64,000 nt of DNA from Congregibacter brevis (GTDB taxonomy: Bacteria > Pseudomonadota > Gammaproteobacteria > Pseudomonadales > Halieaceae): NCBI RefSeq assembly GCF_045689245.1, contig NZ_CP136865.1, positions 1,364,001 to 1,428,000 on the forward strand, read 5' to 3'. Each line of letters opens with the position of its first letter. The stretch's first letter is position 1. The position numbers and the translations under genes were made by a program. This document shows positions 24,023-33,795 of the stretch, in pieces. The notes under the pieces are model-generated. The model worked only from the letters and a program-made list of their open reading frames with translations, searched no databases and was not told where the DNA came from.

Positions 24023-27000
24023 TCATGATGAGCGACTCCTACTCAATTATTGATCGGCTGCTGCGTTTTTGTCTTGAAAAGAAGCTGATCGTGGGCCTGC
24101 TGTTTATCGGCATTATTGGTTGGGGCATATCCGTTGCTCCCTTCTCTTGGGATGTCGGCAACCTGCCGCGTAGCCCCGTACCGGTCGATGCAATCCCGGA
24201 CATTGGTGAGAACCAGCAAATCGTATTCACCGAATGGATGGGGCGATCGCCGCAAGATGTAGAGGATCAGATCACCTATCCGCTGACGGTTGCGCTGCTG
24301 GGTGTTCCTGGCGTCAAAACCGTTCGCAGCTACTCCTTCTTCGGTTTCTCCACGATCTACATCATCTTCCAGGAAGATGTGGAATTTTACTGGTCGCGTA
24401 GCCGCGTTCTCGAAAAACTCAATTCGCTACCTCAAGGCACGGTGCCGGCGGATGTGCAGCCGGCCCTAGGACCTGACGCCACGGCGCTTGGACAAGTCTA
24501 TTGGTACACCCTGGAAGGGCTTGATCCTGATGGCAATCCGACGGGCGGTTGGGGTTTGGAAGAGTTGCGATCAATTCAGGACTGGTACGTGCGCTACGCA
24601 CTGCTCGCTGCCGAAGGGATCAGCGAGGTCGGCTCCATCGGAGGCTACGTTCAGGAGTATCAGATTGATGTGGATCCCGATGCGATGCGCGCGCACGGCA
24701 TTACGCTGAACGATGTCTTTAAGGCAACGCGAGCCTCCAACCTCGATGTCGGCGCGCGAACAATTGAAGTGAATGGTGCGGAATACGTCATACGCGGCCT
24801 TGGTTTTATTGAGGATATCGAAGACGTCAAATCTATCGCGGTTGGCGTGCGCGATAACGTACCCATTCGAATGCGCGATGTCGCCAATGTGAGCAAAGGT
24901 CCGGCATTGAGGCGAGGCGCGCTCGACAAGGGTGGCGCGGAAGCCGTGGGCGGTGTCGTCGTTGTGCGCTATGGCTTCAATCCCTTAGAAGCCATCCAAA
25001 ATACAAAAGACAAGATCGCTGAAATTTCGCCAGGTTTACCCGCCAAGGCGATCGTCAATTATCGAGAGACCTCCCGCGATGAACTGAGCGCATTTGCCGC
25101 TCAACAAGGCATCAATGCCTTTGCCGGGAGTGAGCTTGATCATGACGCCTGGACGGCGTGGCTGCGTGCCAACCCACAAGAATTGTGGCCGGAAGGCGTC
25201 ACCCTATCCCAAGTTTCTGTCGTCCCTTTCTATGATCGCACCGGGTTGATCTATGAAACCTTGGGAACGCTCAACGATGCACTAGCGCAACAGATCTTCA
25301 TCACGATCATCGTCATTCTCGTCATGGTGCTGCATTTGCGCAGTTCGATCTTGATCAGCACGTTGCTGCCCATTGCTGTGCTCATGACATTCATCGCGAT
25401 GAAGCTCTTTGGTGTGTCCGCCAACATCGTCGCGCTGTCGGGAATCGCGATCGCGATCGGCACCATGGTTGATATGGGCGTGATCATCTGCGAGAACATC
25501 TTGCGGCACATGGATGAGAGTGACGGAGAGGAGCCGGCGCTTGAGATCGTATTCCGGGCGACGCGCGAGGTAGCTGGCGCGGTGCTGACCTCCGTAGCCA
25601 CTACCGTCGTCAGTTTTCTGCCCGTCTTCACCATGACTGGAGCAGAGGGCAAGCTGTTCACGCCCCTTGCCTCCACCAAAACCTTTTCGCTCATTGCTGC
25701 GGTGATTGTGGCGCTCGCCATCATCCCGCCAGCCGCACAGATACTGTTTTCATCGCGGATCGATTCAGCGCGTCTGAAAAGTGTTTTCCATGTCGGTCTG
25801 GTCATAGCGGGATTGGCAATTGCTGTGCTGTGGAGCCCCCTTGCAGGGTTACTCCTGGCGGGCTTCGCAGTGGTGCAGCTGTTGACTAAGCGTCTACCGC
25901 CCTGGTTGGGAGCAAACACGCCGGCGTTAGCCAGTCTTCTGGTCGCAGGACTGGTTGCCATTCTGTTGGCTGAGGCCTGGATGCCCTTAGGCCCCGGTCG
26001 CCATAGTCTGATCAACATCGTCTTCGTGTTCCTGCTCGTCGGCGGCTTGTTGCTTGCGTTCATCGCCTATCAGCGTGTGTACCCTCGATTGCTCGCGTTC
26101 TGCCTCGAACGTAAAGCGCTTTTTCTGAGTGTACCTGTGTTGGTCACGTTGCTTGGGGTCATCTCCTGGGCCGGCTTTGATAATGCGCTGCGCTTCGCTC
26201 CTGAGGCGTTGCGCCAAACAGCGGCTTGGCAGGCTGTCGATCGCACGTTTCCAGGACTGGGCAAGGAGTTCATGCCCAACCTGGACGAAGGCTCCTTCCT
26301 TTATATGCCCACGATCATGCCGCACGCTTCAATCGGAGAGGCTCAGGATGCGCTACAGATACTCGATGAAGCCATCGGGTCTATCCCTGAGATCAGCTCA
26401 GTAGTCGGCAAGTTGGGCCGCGCCGATACGCCGCTCGATCCCGCCCCTATCTCGATGTTCGAGACAGTCATCAACTATCACCCGGAGTATCGAATCGATG
26501 CGAACGGGCGTGTCATGCGCTTTGCCTACGACCGTGACACGGAGACCTTTAAGCGCGATGCACGCGGGGAGCTCATTCCTGATAAGGACGGTCAGCCGTT
26601 TCGCAATTGGCGGGATCACATCACTTCGACCGACGACATCTGGCGAGAAATCATCGAAGCCGCTGATCTTCCAGGTACAACGTCAGCGCCGAAGCTTCAG
26701 CCGATTGCGGCTCGTATTGTCATGCTCCAAAGCGGCATGCGAGCGCCCATGGGGATCAAGGTTAAGGGCCCGAGCTTGGAGACGATTGAGGATGTTGCGC
26801 TGCAACTGGAGTCTCTACTCAAACAGGTTCCCAGTATTGAGGCGAACACGGTCACAGCGGATCGATTGGTCGGCAAGCCCTACCTAGAAATCGACCTGGA
26901 TCGAGAAGCCCTAGCACGCTACGGGTTGCACATTGAAGACGCGCAGCAAGTGATTGAGGTCGCTGTCGGCGGCAAACGCATCACGAGCACGATCGAAGGG

Positions 27001-27921
27001 CGAGAGCGTTATCCCGTTCGCGTGCGCTACTTCCGCGAACTGCGTGATACGCCAGAAGGACTGGAAGAGATTCTGGTACCCACGCCAAGCGGCGCGCAGA
27101 TTCCACTCGGGCAGCTTTCGGAGATTCGGTACAACAGAGGTCCACAAGCCATCAAGAGTGAAGACACGTTCCTGGTGGGCTATGTCGTCTTCGACAAGCG
27201 CGCCGAAGCGGCTGAAGTCGATGTGGTAGAGGACGCGCAGGCCTTCTTGCGGTCGAAGCTCGACAGTGGAGAGTTTAGTTTACCGGCCGGCGTAAGCTAC
27301 ACCTTTGCCGGTAACTACGAAAACCAGCTCCGCGCGCAGCAAACACTCTCGGTTGTGCTACCCATTGCGTTGCTTGTGATCTTCCTCATCCTCTACCTGC
27401 AGTTCGCATCGGTGACGACAACGCTGATCGTCTTCAGTGGGATTGCTGTGGCCTGGGCCGGTGGCTTTCTGGTCGTTTGGATGTATGGCACGAGCGGTTT
27501 CTTAGATTTCTCCGTGTTGGGGGCTAATCTCCGCGAGCTTTTCCAGGTTAGCCCTATCAATATGAGCGTCGCGATCTGGGTCGGTTTCTTGGCGCTGTTT
27601 GGGATAGCCACCGACAACGGCGTTGTCACGGCAACCTATTTGGATCAGACCCTTGCCCGGACGCCCACACGCGATGTATCGGAAATCAAAAAGCTTGTCG
27701 TGAAAGGCGCTTCTAGACGAATTCGCCCGGCATTGATGACGACCGCCACGACGTTGATTGCCCTCATCCCGGTGCTTACCTCCGAGGGGCGCGGCTCGGA
27801 CATCATGGTGCCCATGGCCATACCGTCATTTGGAGGCATGTTGGTCGCGGTGATCACCACGCTCCTCGTACCCGTCTTGTATTGCGCAACAAAAGAGTAC
27901 GCCGCGCGAGCTAAGGCATGA
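24019..27921 (+). CDS. cusA: CusA-like RND copper efflux pump, oversized
   Basis: 1300 residues against about 1050 for E. coli CusA. The HME4 signature is present: GIAIAIGTMVDMGVIICEN, as in Cu/Ag pumps. Met residues in MLQSGMRAPMGIKV correspond to the CusA substrate path. Extra sequence lies at about 355-400 (GINAFAGSELDHDAWTAWLR), at 580-695 (three or four additional membrane helices, HVGLVIAGLAIAVLW to LLVGGLLLAFIAYQRV), and around 820-880 (ANGRVMRFAYDRDTETFKRD). The frame is intact. It is the proton-driven inner-membrane part of the cus-type pump. Confidence 0.92.
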   Translation: MIMMSDSYSIIDRLLRFCLEKKLIVGLLFIGIIGWGISVAPFSWDVGNLPRSPVPVDAIPDIGENQQIVFTEWMGRSPQDVEDQITYPLTVALLGVPGVKTVRSYSFFGFSTIYIIFQEDVEFYWSRSRVLEKLNSLPQGTVPADVQPALGPDATALGQVYWYTLEGLDPDGNPTGGWGLEELRSIQDWYVRYALLAAEGISEVGSIGGYVQEYQIDVDPDAMRAHGITLNDVFKATRASNLDVGARTIEVNGAEYVIRGLGFIEDIEDVKSIAVGVRDNVPIRMRDVANVSKGPALRRGALDKGGAEAVGGVVVVRYGFNPLEAIQNTKDKIAEISPGLPAKAIVNYRETSRDELSAFAAQQGINAFAGSELDHDAWTAWLRANPQELWPEGVTLSQVSVVPFYDRTGLIYETLGTLNDALAQQIFITIIVILVMVLHLRSSILISTLLPIAVLMTFIAMKLFGVSANIVALSGIAIAIGTMVDMGVIICENILRHMDESDGEEPALEIVFRATREVAGAVLTSVATTVVSFLPVFTMTGAEGKLFTPLASTKTFSLIAAVIVALAIIPPAAQILFSSRIDSARLKSVFHVGLVIAGLAIAVLWSPLAGLLLAGFAVVQLLTKRLPPWLGANTPALASLLVAGLVAILLAEAWMPLGPGRHSLINIVFVFLLVGGLLLAFIAYQRVYPRLLAFCLERKALFLSVPVLVTLLGVISWAGFDNALRFAPEALRQTAAWQAVDRTFPGLGKEFMPNLDEGSFLYMPTIMPHASIGEAQDALQILDEAIGSIPEISSVVGKLGRADTPLDPAPISMFETVINYHPEYRIDANGRVMRFAYDRDTETFKRDARGELIPDKDGQPFRNWRDHITSTDDIWREIIEAADLPGTTSAPKLQPIAARIVMLQSGMRAPMGIKVKGPSLETIEDVALQLESLLKQVPSIEANTVTADRLVGKPYLEIDLDREALARYGLHIEDAQQVIEVAVGGKRITSTIEGRERYPVRVRYFRELRDTPEGLEEILVPTPSGAQIPLGQLSEIRYNRGPQAIKSEDTFLVGYVVFDKRAEAAEVDVVEDAQAFLRSKLDSGEFSLPAGVSYTFAGNYENQLRAQQTLSVVLPIALLVIFLILYLQFASVTTTLIVFSGIAVAWAGGFLVVWMYGTSGFLDFSVLGANLRELFQVSPINMSVAIWVGFLALFGIATDNGVVTATYLDQTLARTPTRDVSEIKKLVVKGASRRIRPALMTTATTLIALIPVLTSEGRGSDIMVPMAIPSFGGMLVAVITTLLVPVLYCATKEYAARAKA

Positions 27922-28036
27922 CTCTCTTCCGTATCCCGTCACGCGATGAATTCGCTGCTGTGGAGCGTCTCCACGAAGAGACAAGCCCAGACAATCACAG
28001 CGTTCTTATAGGACTACTCCATAGGAGAATTTCTTT

Positions 28037-28387
28037 ATGCTCAGAATCGTTTCGATAGTGCTTCTAACCTCTCTCATGGGAGCGTGTTCATCATCGCCGT
28101 TCTACCACAAGGTCTTCATGAGAGGGCAGATCGTTGGCGTCGACGGAGATGAGGTCGTCTTCTGCATCGGCACGGAGACCGGAGCATCGATTGGTGAAGA
28201 GTTCGTTGCTCACCGATACACCTACGAGGAAAATCAAGAGAACGGTGATTATTACGGCACGAAAGAGGTTGGTTCCGTTGAAGTTCGTGAGATCGTCAAT
28301 GAGCATTTCGCCAAAGGGGTGATATCCAGTGGAGAGGTCACTAAATACGACATTCTTTTTTCTAAACAAGGGCCTTTGACTTTCTAA
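28037..28387 (+). CDS. Small lipoprotein of unknown function
   Basis: 116 residues. The lipobox LMGAC follows a hydrophobic start. The mature part is a compact beta-rich domain (GQIVGVDGDEVVFCIGTETGASIGEEFVAHRYTY) resembling barrel folds of surface-exposed periplasmic proteins; the family is not identified. It follows cusA by 115 bases, with an AGGAGAA ribosome-binding site, and precedes a CusF-like lipoprotein. Its presence inside the copper island suggests a metal-linked role, which is inference. Confidence 0.65.
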   Translation: MLRIVSIVLLTSLMGACSSSPFYHKVFMRGQIVGVDGDEVVFCIGTETGASIGEEFVAHRYTYEENQENGDYYGTKEVGSVEVREIVNEHFAKGVISSGEVTKYDILFSKQGPLTF

Positions 28388-28464
28388 GTCCGATGCCGTG
28401 TTAGCGCCAGTTTTCGGCGTACAAACGACGTGTAAGTTTTTTCAATTCTACTAGGAAATTCAAT

Positions 28465-28896
28465 ATGAAAAGCATCAAATCGATCCTGATTAACCTGCTG
28501 GTTTTAATCCTCGCTGGCTGTGGCGGTACCGAGGACACGCCTTCGTCACAAGCGGTCGATGCGCAAACATCGAGCGGTATGCCAACACAAATGATGGATC
28601 ACGGTGCACAGGCCATGGAAGAGTCCGTTGGATACGCCACTGGCGTGATTCGTTCTGTTGGAGATCAGGGCAACACGCTGACTATCGATCATGGACCTTT
28701 CAAGGGTGGCATCGAGATGGACGCGATGACAATGCGGTATGGCGTGTCAGAAGACGTGGATGTTTCGGCATTTACGGAAAACACCCTTGTGGCGTTTCAG
28801 GCAAAGCGTGGCAGAGACGGTTCTTATAAGATTATCGCTCTTTGCAATAGTGAAACAGAGGGTGTCGACTGCCTGGTTGACAAGATTGATGAGTAA
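28465..28896 (+). CDS. cusF: CusF-like copper-binding lipoprotein
   Basis: 143 residues. The lipobox is LAGC. Residues 56-143 form the CusF small barrel: GVIRSVGDQGNTLTIDHGPFKGGIEMDAMTMRYGV. His in IDHG and two Met in MDAMTM correspond to the Cu(I) ligands of CusF. The Trp that stacks on copper in E. coli CusF is replaced by Met here, so the site may differ. It would deliver periplasmic Cu(I)/Ag(I) to the CusCBA pump. Unlike E. coli CusF it is lipid-anchored. Confidence 0.8.
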   Translation: MKSIKSILINLLVLILAGCGGTEDTPSSQAVDAQTSSGMPTQMMDHGAQAMEESVGYATGVIRSVGDQGNTLTIDHGPFKGGIEMDAMTMRYGVSEDVDVSAFTENTLVAFQAKRGRDGSYKIIALCNSETEGVDCLVDKIDE

Positions 28897-28997
28897 AGTC
28901 GTAGCTTTGGCGCCCCACCGCATTTGCCACCGGGATAGCGACTCGACTCCCGGAAGTACAAGGGCTTGCGCTCGTTCGTCATCATATAAGTGTCGCC

Positions 28998-29678
28998 ATG
29001 AGAAAGAGTAATCACTTCTACGTGCGTAAAGCGCACAGGTGGGTAAGCGTTGTTGTGGGCGTCCAGCTGCTAATGTGGACAGCAAGCGGCCTCTACTTTA
29101 GCTGGACGGATATCGACGAAATACACGGTGATCAGTTCCTGTCTACAGCACCTCAAACCACTACGCTTCGGGCTCTGATGATGCAGAACTCGGAACTTCA
29201 GGTATCCGAGTTGGCGATCAGGTTCATCGACGATCGTCCCTACCTTTGGGTAAACGGAAGCAAGCTGATAGATCCAGAAAGTGGTGAGTTACGCCCTGGC
29301 GTCTCAAGAGGAGAGGCCGAACGAATTGCTCGGCGAAATATTAAGGATGACTATGACGTGACGGGGATCTCGCTCTTGACCGAGGTAGGTTTGCACCATG
29401 AATACAGGGGCAGGCCGCTTCCCGTCTGGGCCATCACTTTTGGCGGCCCCACGAATTTGACGGCCTACGTCTCCGAGCGAGATGGCAGCTTTCAGAGAGT
29501 GAGGCATCAGTCCTGGCGCATCTTTGATTTTCTGTGGATGCTTCATACGATGGACTATCAAGGGCGCGATAACTTTAACAATCTCCTGTTACGTGTGTTT
29601 TCGCTGTTTGCGCTATTTATTGCAGTGTCCGGCTTCATCCTTTTCTATGTATCGCGAGTGGGAAGATCTCGGACTTAG
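28998..29678 (+). CDS. PepSY-domain membrane protein
   Basis: 226 residues. Helix 1 is VSVVVGVQLLMWTASGLYFSW, followed by a periplasmic PepSY-like domain (GVSRGEAERIARRNIKDDYDVTGISLL; HEYRGRPLPVWAITFGGPTNLTAYVSERDGSFQRVRHQSWRIFDFLW). A final helix, VFSLFALFIAVSGFILFYVSR, ends the protein. This helix-PepSY-helix layout with conserved W/RIFDFLW is found in PepSY_TM-type proteins linked to iron or copper and to haem reduction. It closes the copper island before a gene cut by the IS6-like element. Confidence 0.8.
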   Translation: MRKSNHFYVRKAHRWVSVVVGVQLLMWTASGLYFSWTDIDEIHGDQFLSTAPQTTTLRALMMQNSELQVSELAIRFIDDRPYLWVNGSKLIDPESGELRPGVSRGEAERIARRNIKDDYDVTGISLLTEVGLHHEYRGRPLPVWAITFGGPTNLTAYVSERDGSFQRVRHQSWRIFDFLWMLHTMDYQGRDNFNNLLLRVFSLFALFIAVSGFILFYVSRVGRSRT

Positions 29679-29715
29679 AACTGCCCTTTTATCGACAATA
29701 ACCAAAAAGGTTTTT

Positions 29716-29772
29716 ATGAAATCTTTCAGAGTATCCGCTGTAGGTATCGCCAAGTTCAGTGCCCCAAATTGA
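29716..29772 (+). pseudogene. Gene remnant truncated by IS6-like copy B
   Basis: ATG at 29716 follows AAAAAGG. Only about nine native codons (MKSFRVSAV) remain before the element's left end at 29743; the frame runs on for 9 more codons inside the IS and stops at 29772. Nothing beyond a basic, possibly signal-peptide-like start can be said. It shows that the island once extended further. Confidence 0.5.
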
Positions 29773-30599
29773 TAGACTCGCCCCATGAATACTTACAAGC
29801 GCCACCGATTCCCGCCTGAAATCATCTCCTACTCAGTACCCATAATGCGGGGCAGGCTCTTTGGCTCTACTACAGATTCAATCTCAGTCACCGCGACATC
29901 GAGGATCTCCTCGCGGAACGAGGTATCACGGTCAGCCGTGAAAGCATCAGGCTCTGGTACCCAAAGCACTCGCTGCGCTCATGGGGCAGGCCCCGTATAA
30001 AGTTCGGAGCTATTTATGCCCGCCGGCTGAGGCGAAAGCACCGAGGCTACGGCGATTCCTTCTTTATCGACGAAGTCTTTGTAAAGCTCAACGGCAAGCA
30101 GCATTACCTTTGGCGCCCAGTGGACCAAAATGGAGGTGTCATTGATGTGTATCTTCAGACAAAGCGAAATGGAGTTGCAGCAAAGAGGTTCTTCAAGCGT
30201 TTATTGCGGAATCATGGAGGAGAGCCCATGAAGATCGTGACCGACAAGCTACTGAGCCATGGCGTAGCTCATCGTGAGTTGATACCAGAGGCTATCCACA
30301 GCACCGAACAGTATGAGAGAAATCGGGCTGAGCAATCTCAGAGCCTGCCCCGCTTTATGGGTACGAGGCGATGAGGGTGCAAGAGCGAGGTATGCGTAAG
30401 TTCAAATCGTTGAGAGAGGCGCAACGATTCCTGGGTGTGCATGCAGCGGTTTCAAATCTATTTAATCTGGGTAGGCATATGATTACGGCTGAGCACTATA
30501 GGAGTCTCAGGATAAGTGCGTTTGAAAAATGGAGTAGAGCAGTTGCTTGAGATCACATGGCGTATTTCAGCGGCCCGCACGAGTTAAGTTGCCAAAACC
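29743..30599 (+). mobile_element. IS6-like element, copy B, complete ends, broken transposase
   Basis: Ends: left GGTATCGCCAAGTTCAGTG (29743) and right, read inward, GGTTTTGGCAACTTAACTC (from 30599), an imperfect inverted pair. The transposase frame (29785-30550) starts MNTYKRHRFPPEIISY and keeps FFIDEVFVKLNG and TDKLLSHG, but it is cut by three short inserts: 29837-29859, 29958-29998 and 30341-30363. The first and third are near-perfect inverted copies (TACCCATAAWGCGGGGCAG). No target duplication is obvious. It bounds the copper island on the right. Confidence 0.85.
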
Positions 30600-30621
30600 C
30601 GCGCACGACCCCTGCTTGTTA

Positions 30622-30634
30622 CCCCCCCCCCCCC
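30622..30634. repeat. Run of 13 C
   Basis: A 13-base cytosine homopolymer lies in the gap between IS6-like copy B and the 3' end of czcA (stop at 30670). It is outside any coding frame. It may be a slippery site or a sequencing error hotspot. Confidence 0.85.
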
Positions 30635-30669
30635 AATACAGCCAGTGGAGAAGGGGTCTACACGATTCG

Positions 30670-33600
30670 CTACACGCTCGAGTCTTTCCTGTGCAGCAGG
30701 ATGTAAAGAATCGGCAGCACGAACAGCGTCAGCAGCGTCGACGAGATGATACCGCCAATGACGACCGTGGCCAGCGGCCTCTGCACCTCTGCGCCGGTAC
30801 CTGTGTTCAGCGCCATCGGCACAAAGCCAAGGCTTGCCACAAGCGCGGTCATCAGCACCGGTCGCAGGCGGATCAGAGCGCCTTCCACCACAGCAACCGC
30901 AAGATCGCCGTTCTGGCGCCATAGGTCGCGGATGAACGCCACCATCACCAGGCCATTGAGTACCGCCACGCCCGATAAGGCGATAAAGCCTACCCCAGCT
31001 GAAATCGACAACGGCATGCCCCGCAACCACAGCGCGAGGACACCACCTGTGAGTGCCAGGGGGACACCACTGAAGATAATCAACGCGTCTTTGAAAGACC
31101 CGAAGGCCATGACCAGGAGGGCTACAATAACTATCAGGGTTATGGGCACAACAATAGCCAGCCGCTGACTAGCGGATTCCAGCTGCTCGAAGGTGCCGCC
31201 ATATTCCAGCCAGTATCCGGCGGGCAGATCGACTGCCAGCTGAATCTTTTCCCTGGCTTCCTCAACGAAGCCACCCAGGTCCCGGCCCCGGACGTTGGCT
31301 GTGATCACCACGCGTCGTTTACCGTTTTCCCGACTGATCTGATTAGGGCCGGGGGCCAGTTCCAGCTCCGCGACTTCAAACAGTGGTATGTAGCCGCCTC
31401 CCGGCAGTGGAACCGGTAGGTCTCCCAGGCTGTCAACATCCCGGCGAATGTCCTCGGGCAGCCGAACGACAAGCTGGAAGCGACGGTCGCCCTCATAAAT
31501 CAGGCCCGCATTTTCACCGCCCACGCTAGCGGCGACCAGGTCCTGCAAATCATTCACGCTCAGTCCGAAGCGAGACAGCGCCATGCGTTTGGGGTGCACC
31601 GATAACATCGGCAGGCCGGTGACCTGCTCGACTCGTGCGTCTGCAGCACCGTCGATGGATTTCGCAACAGCAAGGACATCGTTGGCCGACGCCAGCAGCT
31701 GATCCAGATCGTCGCCAAATACCATGATGGCTAAGTCCGCGCGCACGCCGGAGATCAGTTCGTTGAATCGCATCTCGATGGGCTGAGTGAACTCATAAGT
31801 GTTGCCTGGTAGTTCCTCTATTGACGCCTTGATCTCCGCGATGAGGACATCCCTGGGCTTGTCCGGGTCGGACCATTGCTCCCGGGGTTTGAGAATCACG
31901 AAACTGTCCGCGATGTTCGGCGGCATGGGATCTGTCGCCACCTCTGGCGTGCCGATTCGCGCGAATACCTTCGCCACCTCAGGAATCCCCTTGATGCGTC
32001 CTTCAAGCTGCTGCTGCATCGCAATAGACTGCTCCAGACCGGTGCCCGGGATGCGAATGGCCTGCACCGCCATGTCACCCTCGTTGAGTTGCGGTACGAA
32101 CTCCGATCCGAGGGTTGTTGCCAGCCAGAGGCAAGTTACCAGCAAGGCGCCGGCGGCGCCCAGCACCGACCAACGGAATTTCAGAGCCACTTCAAGCGCT
32201 GGGCGATAAAACCATTTGGCACTGTGGATGACCGCGCTCTCGTTCTCGCGAATCTTGCCTGTCAAAAGTATCGCGACCGCAGCGGGGACAACGGTGAGCG
32301 ACAATACCATGGCAGACAGAAGGGCCATGATCACGGTAGCGGCCATGGGATGGAACATCTTCCCCTCCACACCGGTAAGGGAGAAGATGGGGATGTAAAC
32401 CACGGTGATGATCGCCACCCCGAACAGACTCGGACGGATCACCTCGGTCGTAGCTTCGTACACCAGCTGCAGGCGCTCCTTCAGCGGCAGCAGCGTGCCG
32501 TTGGCCTGCTGGGCACCGGCCAGTCGCCGGATACAGTTCTCCACAATTATCACGGCACCATCGACAATCAGTCCGAAGTCCAGCGCACCCAGGCTCATCA
32601 GGTTGGCAGAAACACCCGTCCTGACCATACCAGTAATGGTGGCAAGCATCGACAAGGGAATCACCGCTGCGGTGATCAGGGCGGCCCGCAGATTGCCCAG
32701 CAACAGGAACAGCACGACGATGACGAGCAGCGCGCCTTCGAGGAGGTTCTTCTCCACCGTCGCGATGGCCTTGTCCACCAGTGTAGTGCGGTCATAAACG
32801 GTTTCCAGGCGCACACCGTCGGGCAGCGAGGAACGGATTTTTTCCAGCCGCTCAGCGATAGCCCGCGCCACGCTGCGGGAATTCTCCCCCATCAACATCA
32901 TAGCGGTACCCAGCACCGTTTCCACGCCGTCACGGGTAGCAGCGCCGGTGCGCAACTCCTTACCGATGGCGACCTCGGCGACGTCTTCTATCTTTACAGG
33001 TGCGCCGCCGCGGTTCGCGACGACCAGCTGTTCAATATCGCTAAAGGTCTTCAGCTGACCGGGCGATCGCACCAGTAATTGTTGGCCATTGCGTTCGATG
33101 TACCCCGCGCCACGGTTGGCGTTATTGGCCTGTAGCGCCACCACCAAATCCTCGAGGCCGATGCCGAATTCCAGCAGTCTTCTCGGGGAGGGCGTGACGT
33201 GATACTGCTTGTCATAGCCGCCTATTGAGTTTATTTCGATCACGCCGGGCACCTGCGCCAGCTGTGGTTGGATGATCCAGTCCTGCACCTCCCTTAGCGC
33301 CGTGGCATCCCAGGGCTCGCCGTTGTCTTGGGTGGCGCCGGGCAGCGCATCTACGGTGTACATGAAAATCTCGCCCAGCCCCGTGGCAATGGGGCCCATT
33401 TCCGGCTCCAGGCCAGGTGGGAGCACGCTCTTGATCGCGCCGAGGCGCTCATTAATCAGATTACGGGCGAAATAGATATCCGTGCCTTCCTCGAACACCA
33501 CGGTCACCTGGGACAAGCCATAGCGGGACAGAGAGCGGGTGTACGATAGATTGGGCAGGCCATACAGCGCCGTTTCCACCGGGAATGTGATGCGCTGCTC

Positions 33601-33783
33601 GGCCTCCAAGGGGGAGTAACCCGGTGCCTGGGTGTTGATCTGTACCTGGACGTTGGTGATGTCCGGCACCGCGTCGATGGGCAGGCGCTGAAAGCTCCAG
33701 ACTCCGACACCGATGAGTACCAGAATGAGTGATAGCATGAGAAATCGCCTGTCCACAGAGAGGCGCACGATAGCGTCGATCAT
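30670..33783 (-). CDS. czcA: CzcA-like RND heavy-metal efflux pump
   Basis: 1037 residues, the family's usual length. The signature LDFGLIVDGAVIIVEN matches the HME1 group (Zn, Co, Cd) rather than the Cu/Ag type. Twelve membrane helices and two large periplasmic loops (GYSPLEAEQRITFPVETALYGLPNL; NISRENGKRRVVITANVRGRDLGGF) are in the expected order. It is the last gene of the czcCBA run on the minus strand, 12 bases after the adaptor gene. It works with the adaptor and channel proteins encoded upstream. Confidence 0.93.
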   Translation of the reverse strand: MIDAIVRLSVDRRFLMLSLILVLIGVGVWSFQRLPIDAVPDITNVQVQINTQAPGYSPLEAEQRITFPVETALYGLPNLSYTRSLSRYGLSQVTVVFEEGTDIYFARNLINERLGAIKSVLPPGLEPEMGPIATGLGEIFMYTVDALPGATQDNGEPWDATALREVQDWIIQPQLAQVPGVIEINSIGGYDKQYHVTPSPRRLLEFGIGLEDLVVALQANNANRGAGYIERNGQQLLVRSPGQLKTFSDIEQLVVANRGGAPVKIEDVAEVAIGKELRTGAATRDGVETVLGTAMMLMGENSRSVARAIAERLEKIRSSLPDGVRLETVYDRTTLVDKAIATVEKNLLEGALLVIVVLFLLLGNLRAALITAAVIPLSMLATITGMVRTGVSANLMSLGALDFGLIVDGAVIIVENCIRRLAGAQQANGTLLPLKERLQLVYEATTEVIRPSLFGVAIITVVYIPIFSLTGVEGKMFHPMAATVIMALLSAMVLSLTVVPAAVAILLTGKIRENESAVIHSAKWFYRPALEVALKFRWSVLGAAGALLVTCLWLATTLGSEFVPQLNEGDMAVQAIRIPGTGLEQSIAMQQQLEGRIKGIPEVAKVFARIGTPEVATDPMPPNIADSFVILKPREQWSDPDKPRDVLIAEIKASIEELPGNTYEFTQPIEMRFNELISGVRADLAIMVFGDDLDQLLASANDVLAVAKSIDGAADARVEQVTGLPMLSVHPKRMALSRFGLSVNDLQDLVAASVGGENAGLIYEGDRRFQLVVRLPEDIRRDVDSLGDLPVPLPGGGYIPLFEVAELELAPGPNQISRENGKRRVVITANVRGRDLGGFVEEAREKIQLAVDLPAGYWLEYGGTFEQLESASQRLAIVVPITLIVIVALLVMAFGSFKDALIIFSGVPLALTGGVLALWLRGMPLSISAGVGFIALSGVAVLNGLVMVAFIRDLWRQNGDLAVAVVEGALIRLRPVLMTALVASLGFVPMALNTGTGAEVQRPLATVVIGGIISSTLLTLFVLPILYILLHRKDSSV

Positions 33784-33795
33784 AGTGGTCTCCTC

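Noticed and set aside
25251..26063. A 270-codon minus-strand frame inside cusA
   Set aside because: Antisense shadow of a well-supported RND gene, no ribosome site or known domain.
31876..33078. A 400-codon open frame on the + strand
   Set aside because: It lies antisense to czcA throughout; the Gln/Arg/His-rich composition is typical of a shadow of a GC-rich gene.
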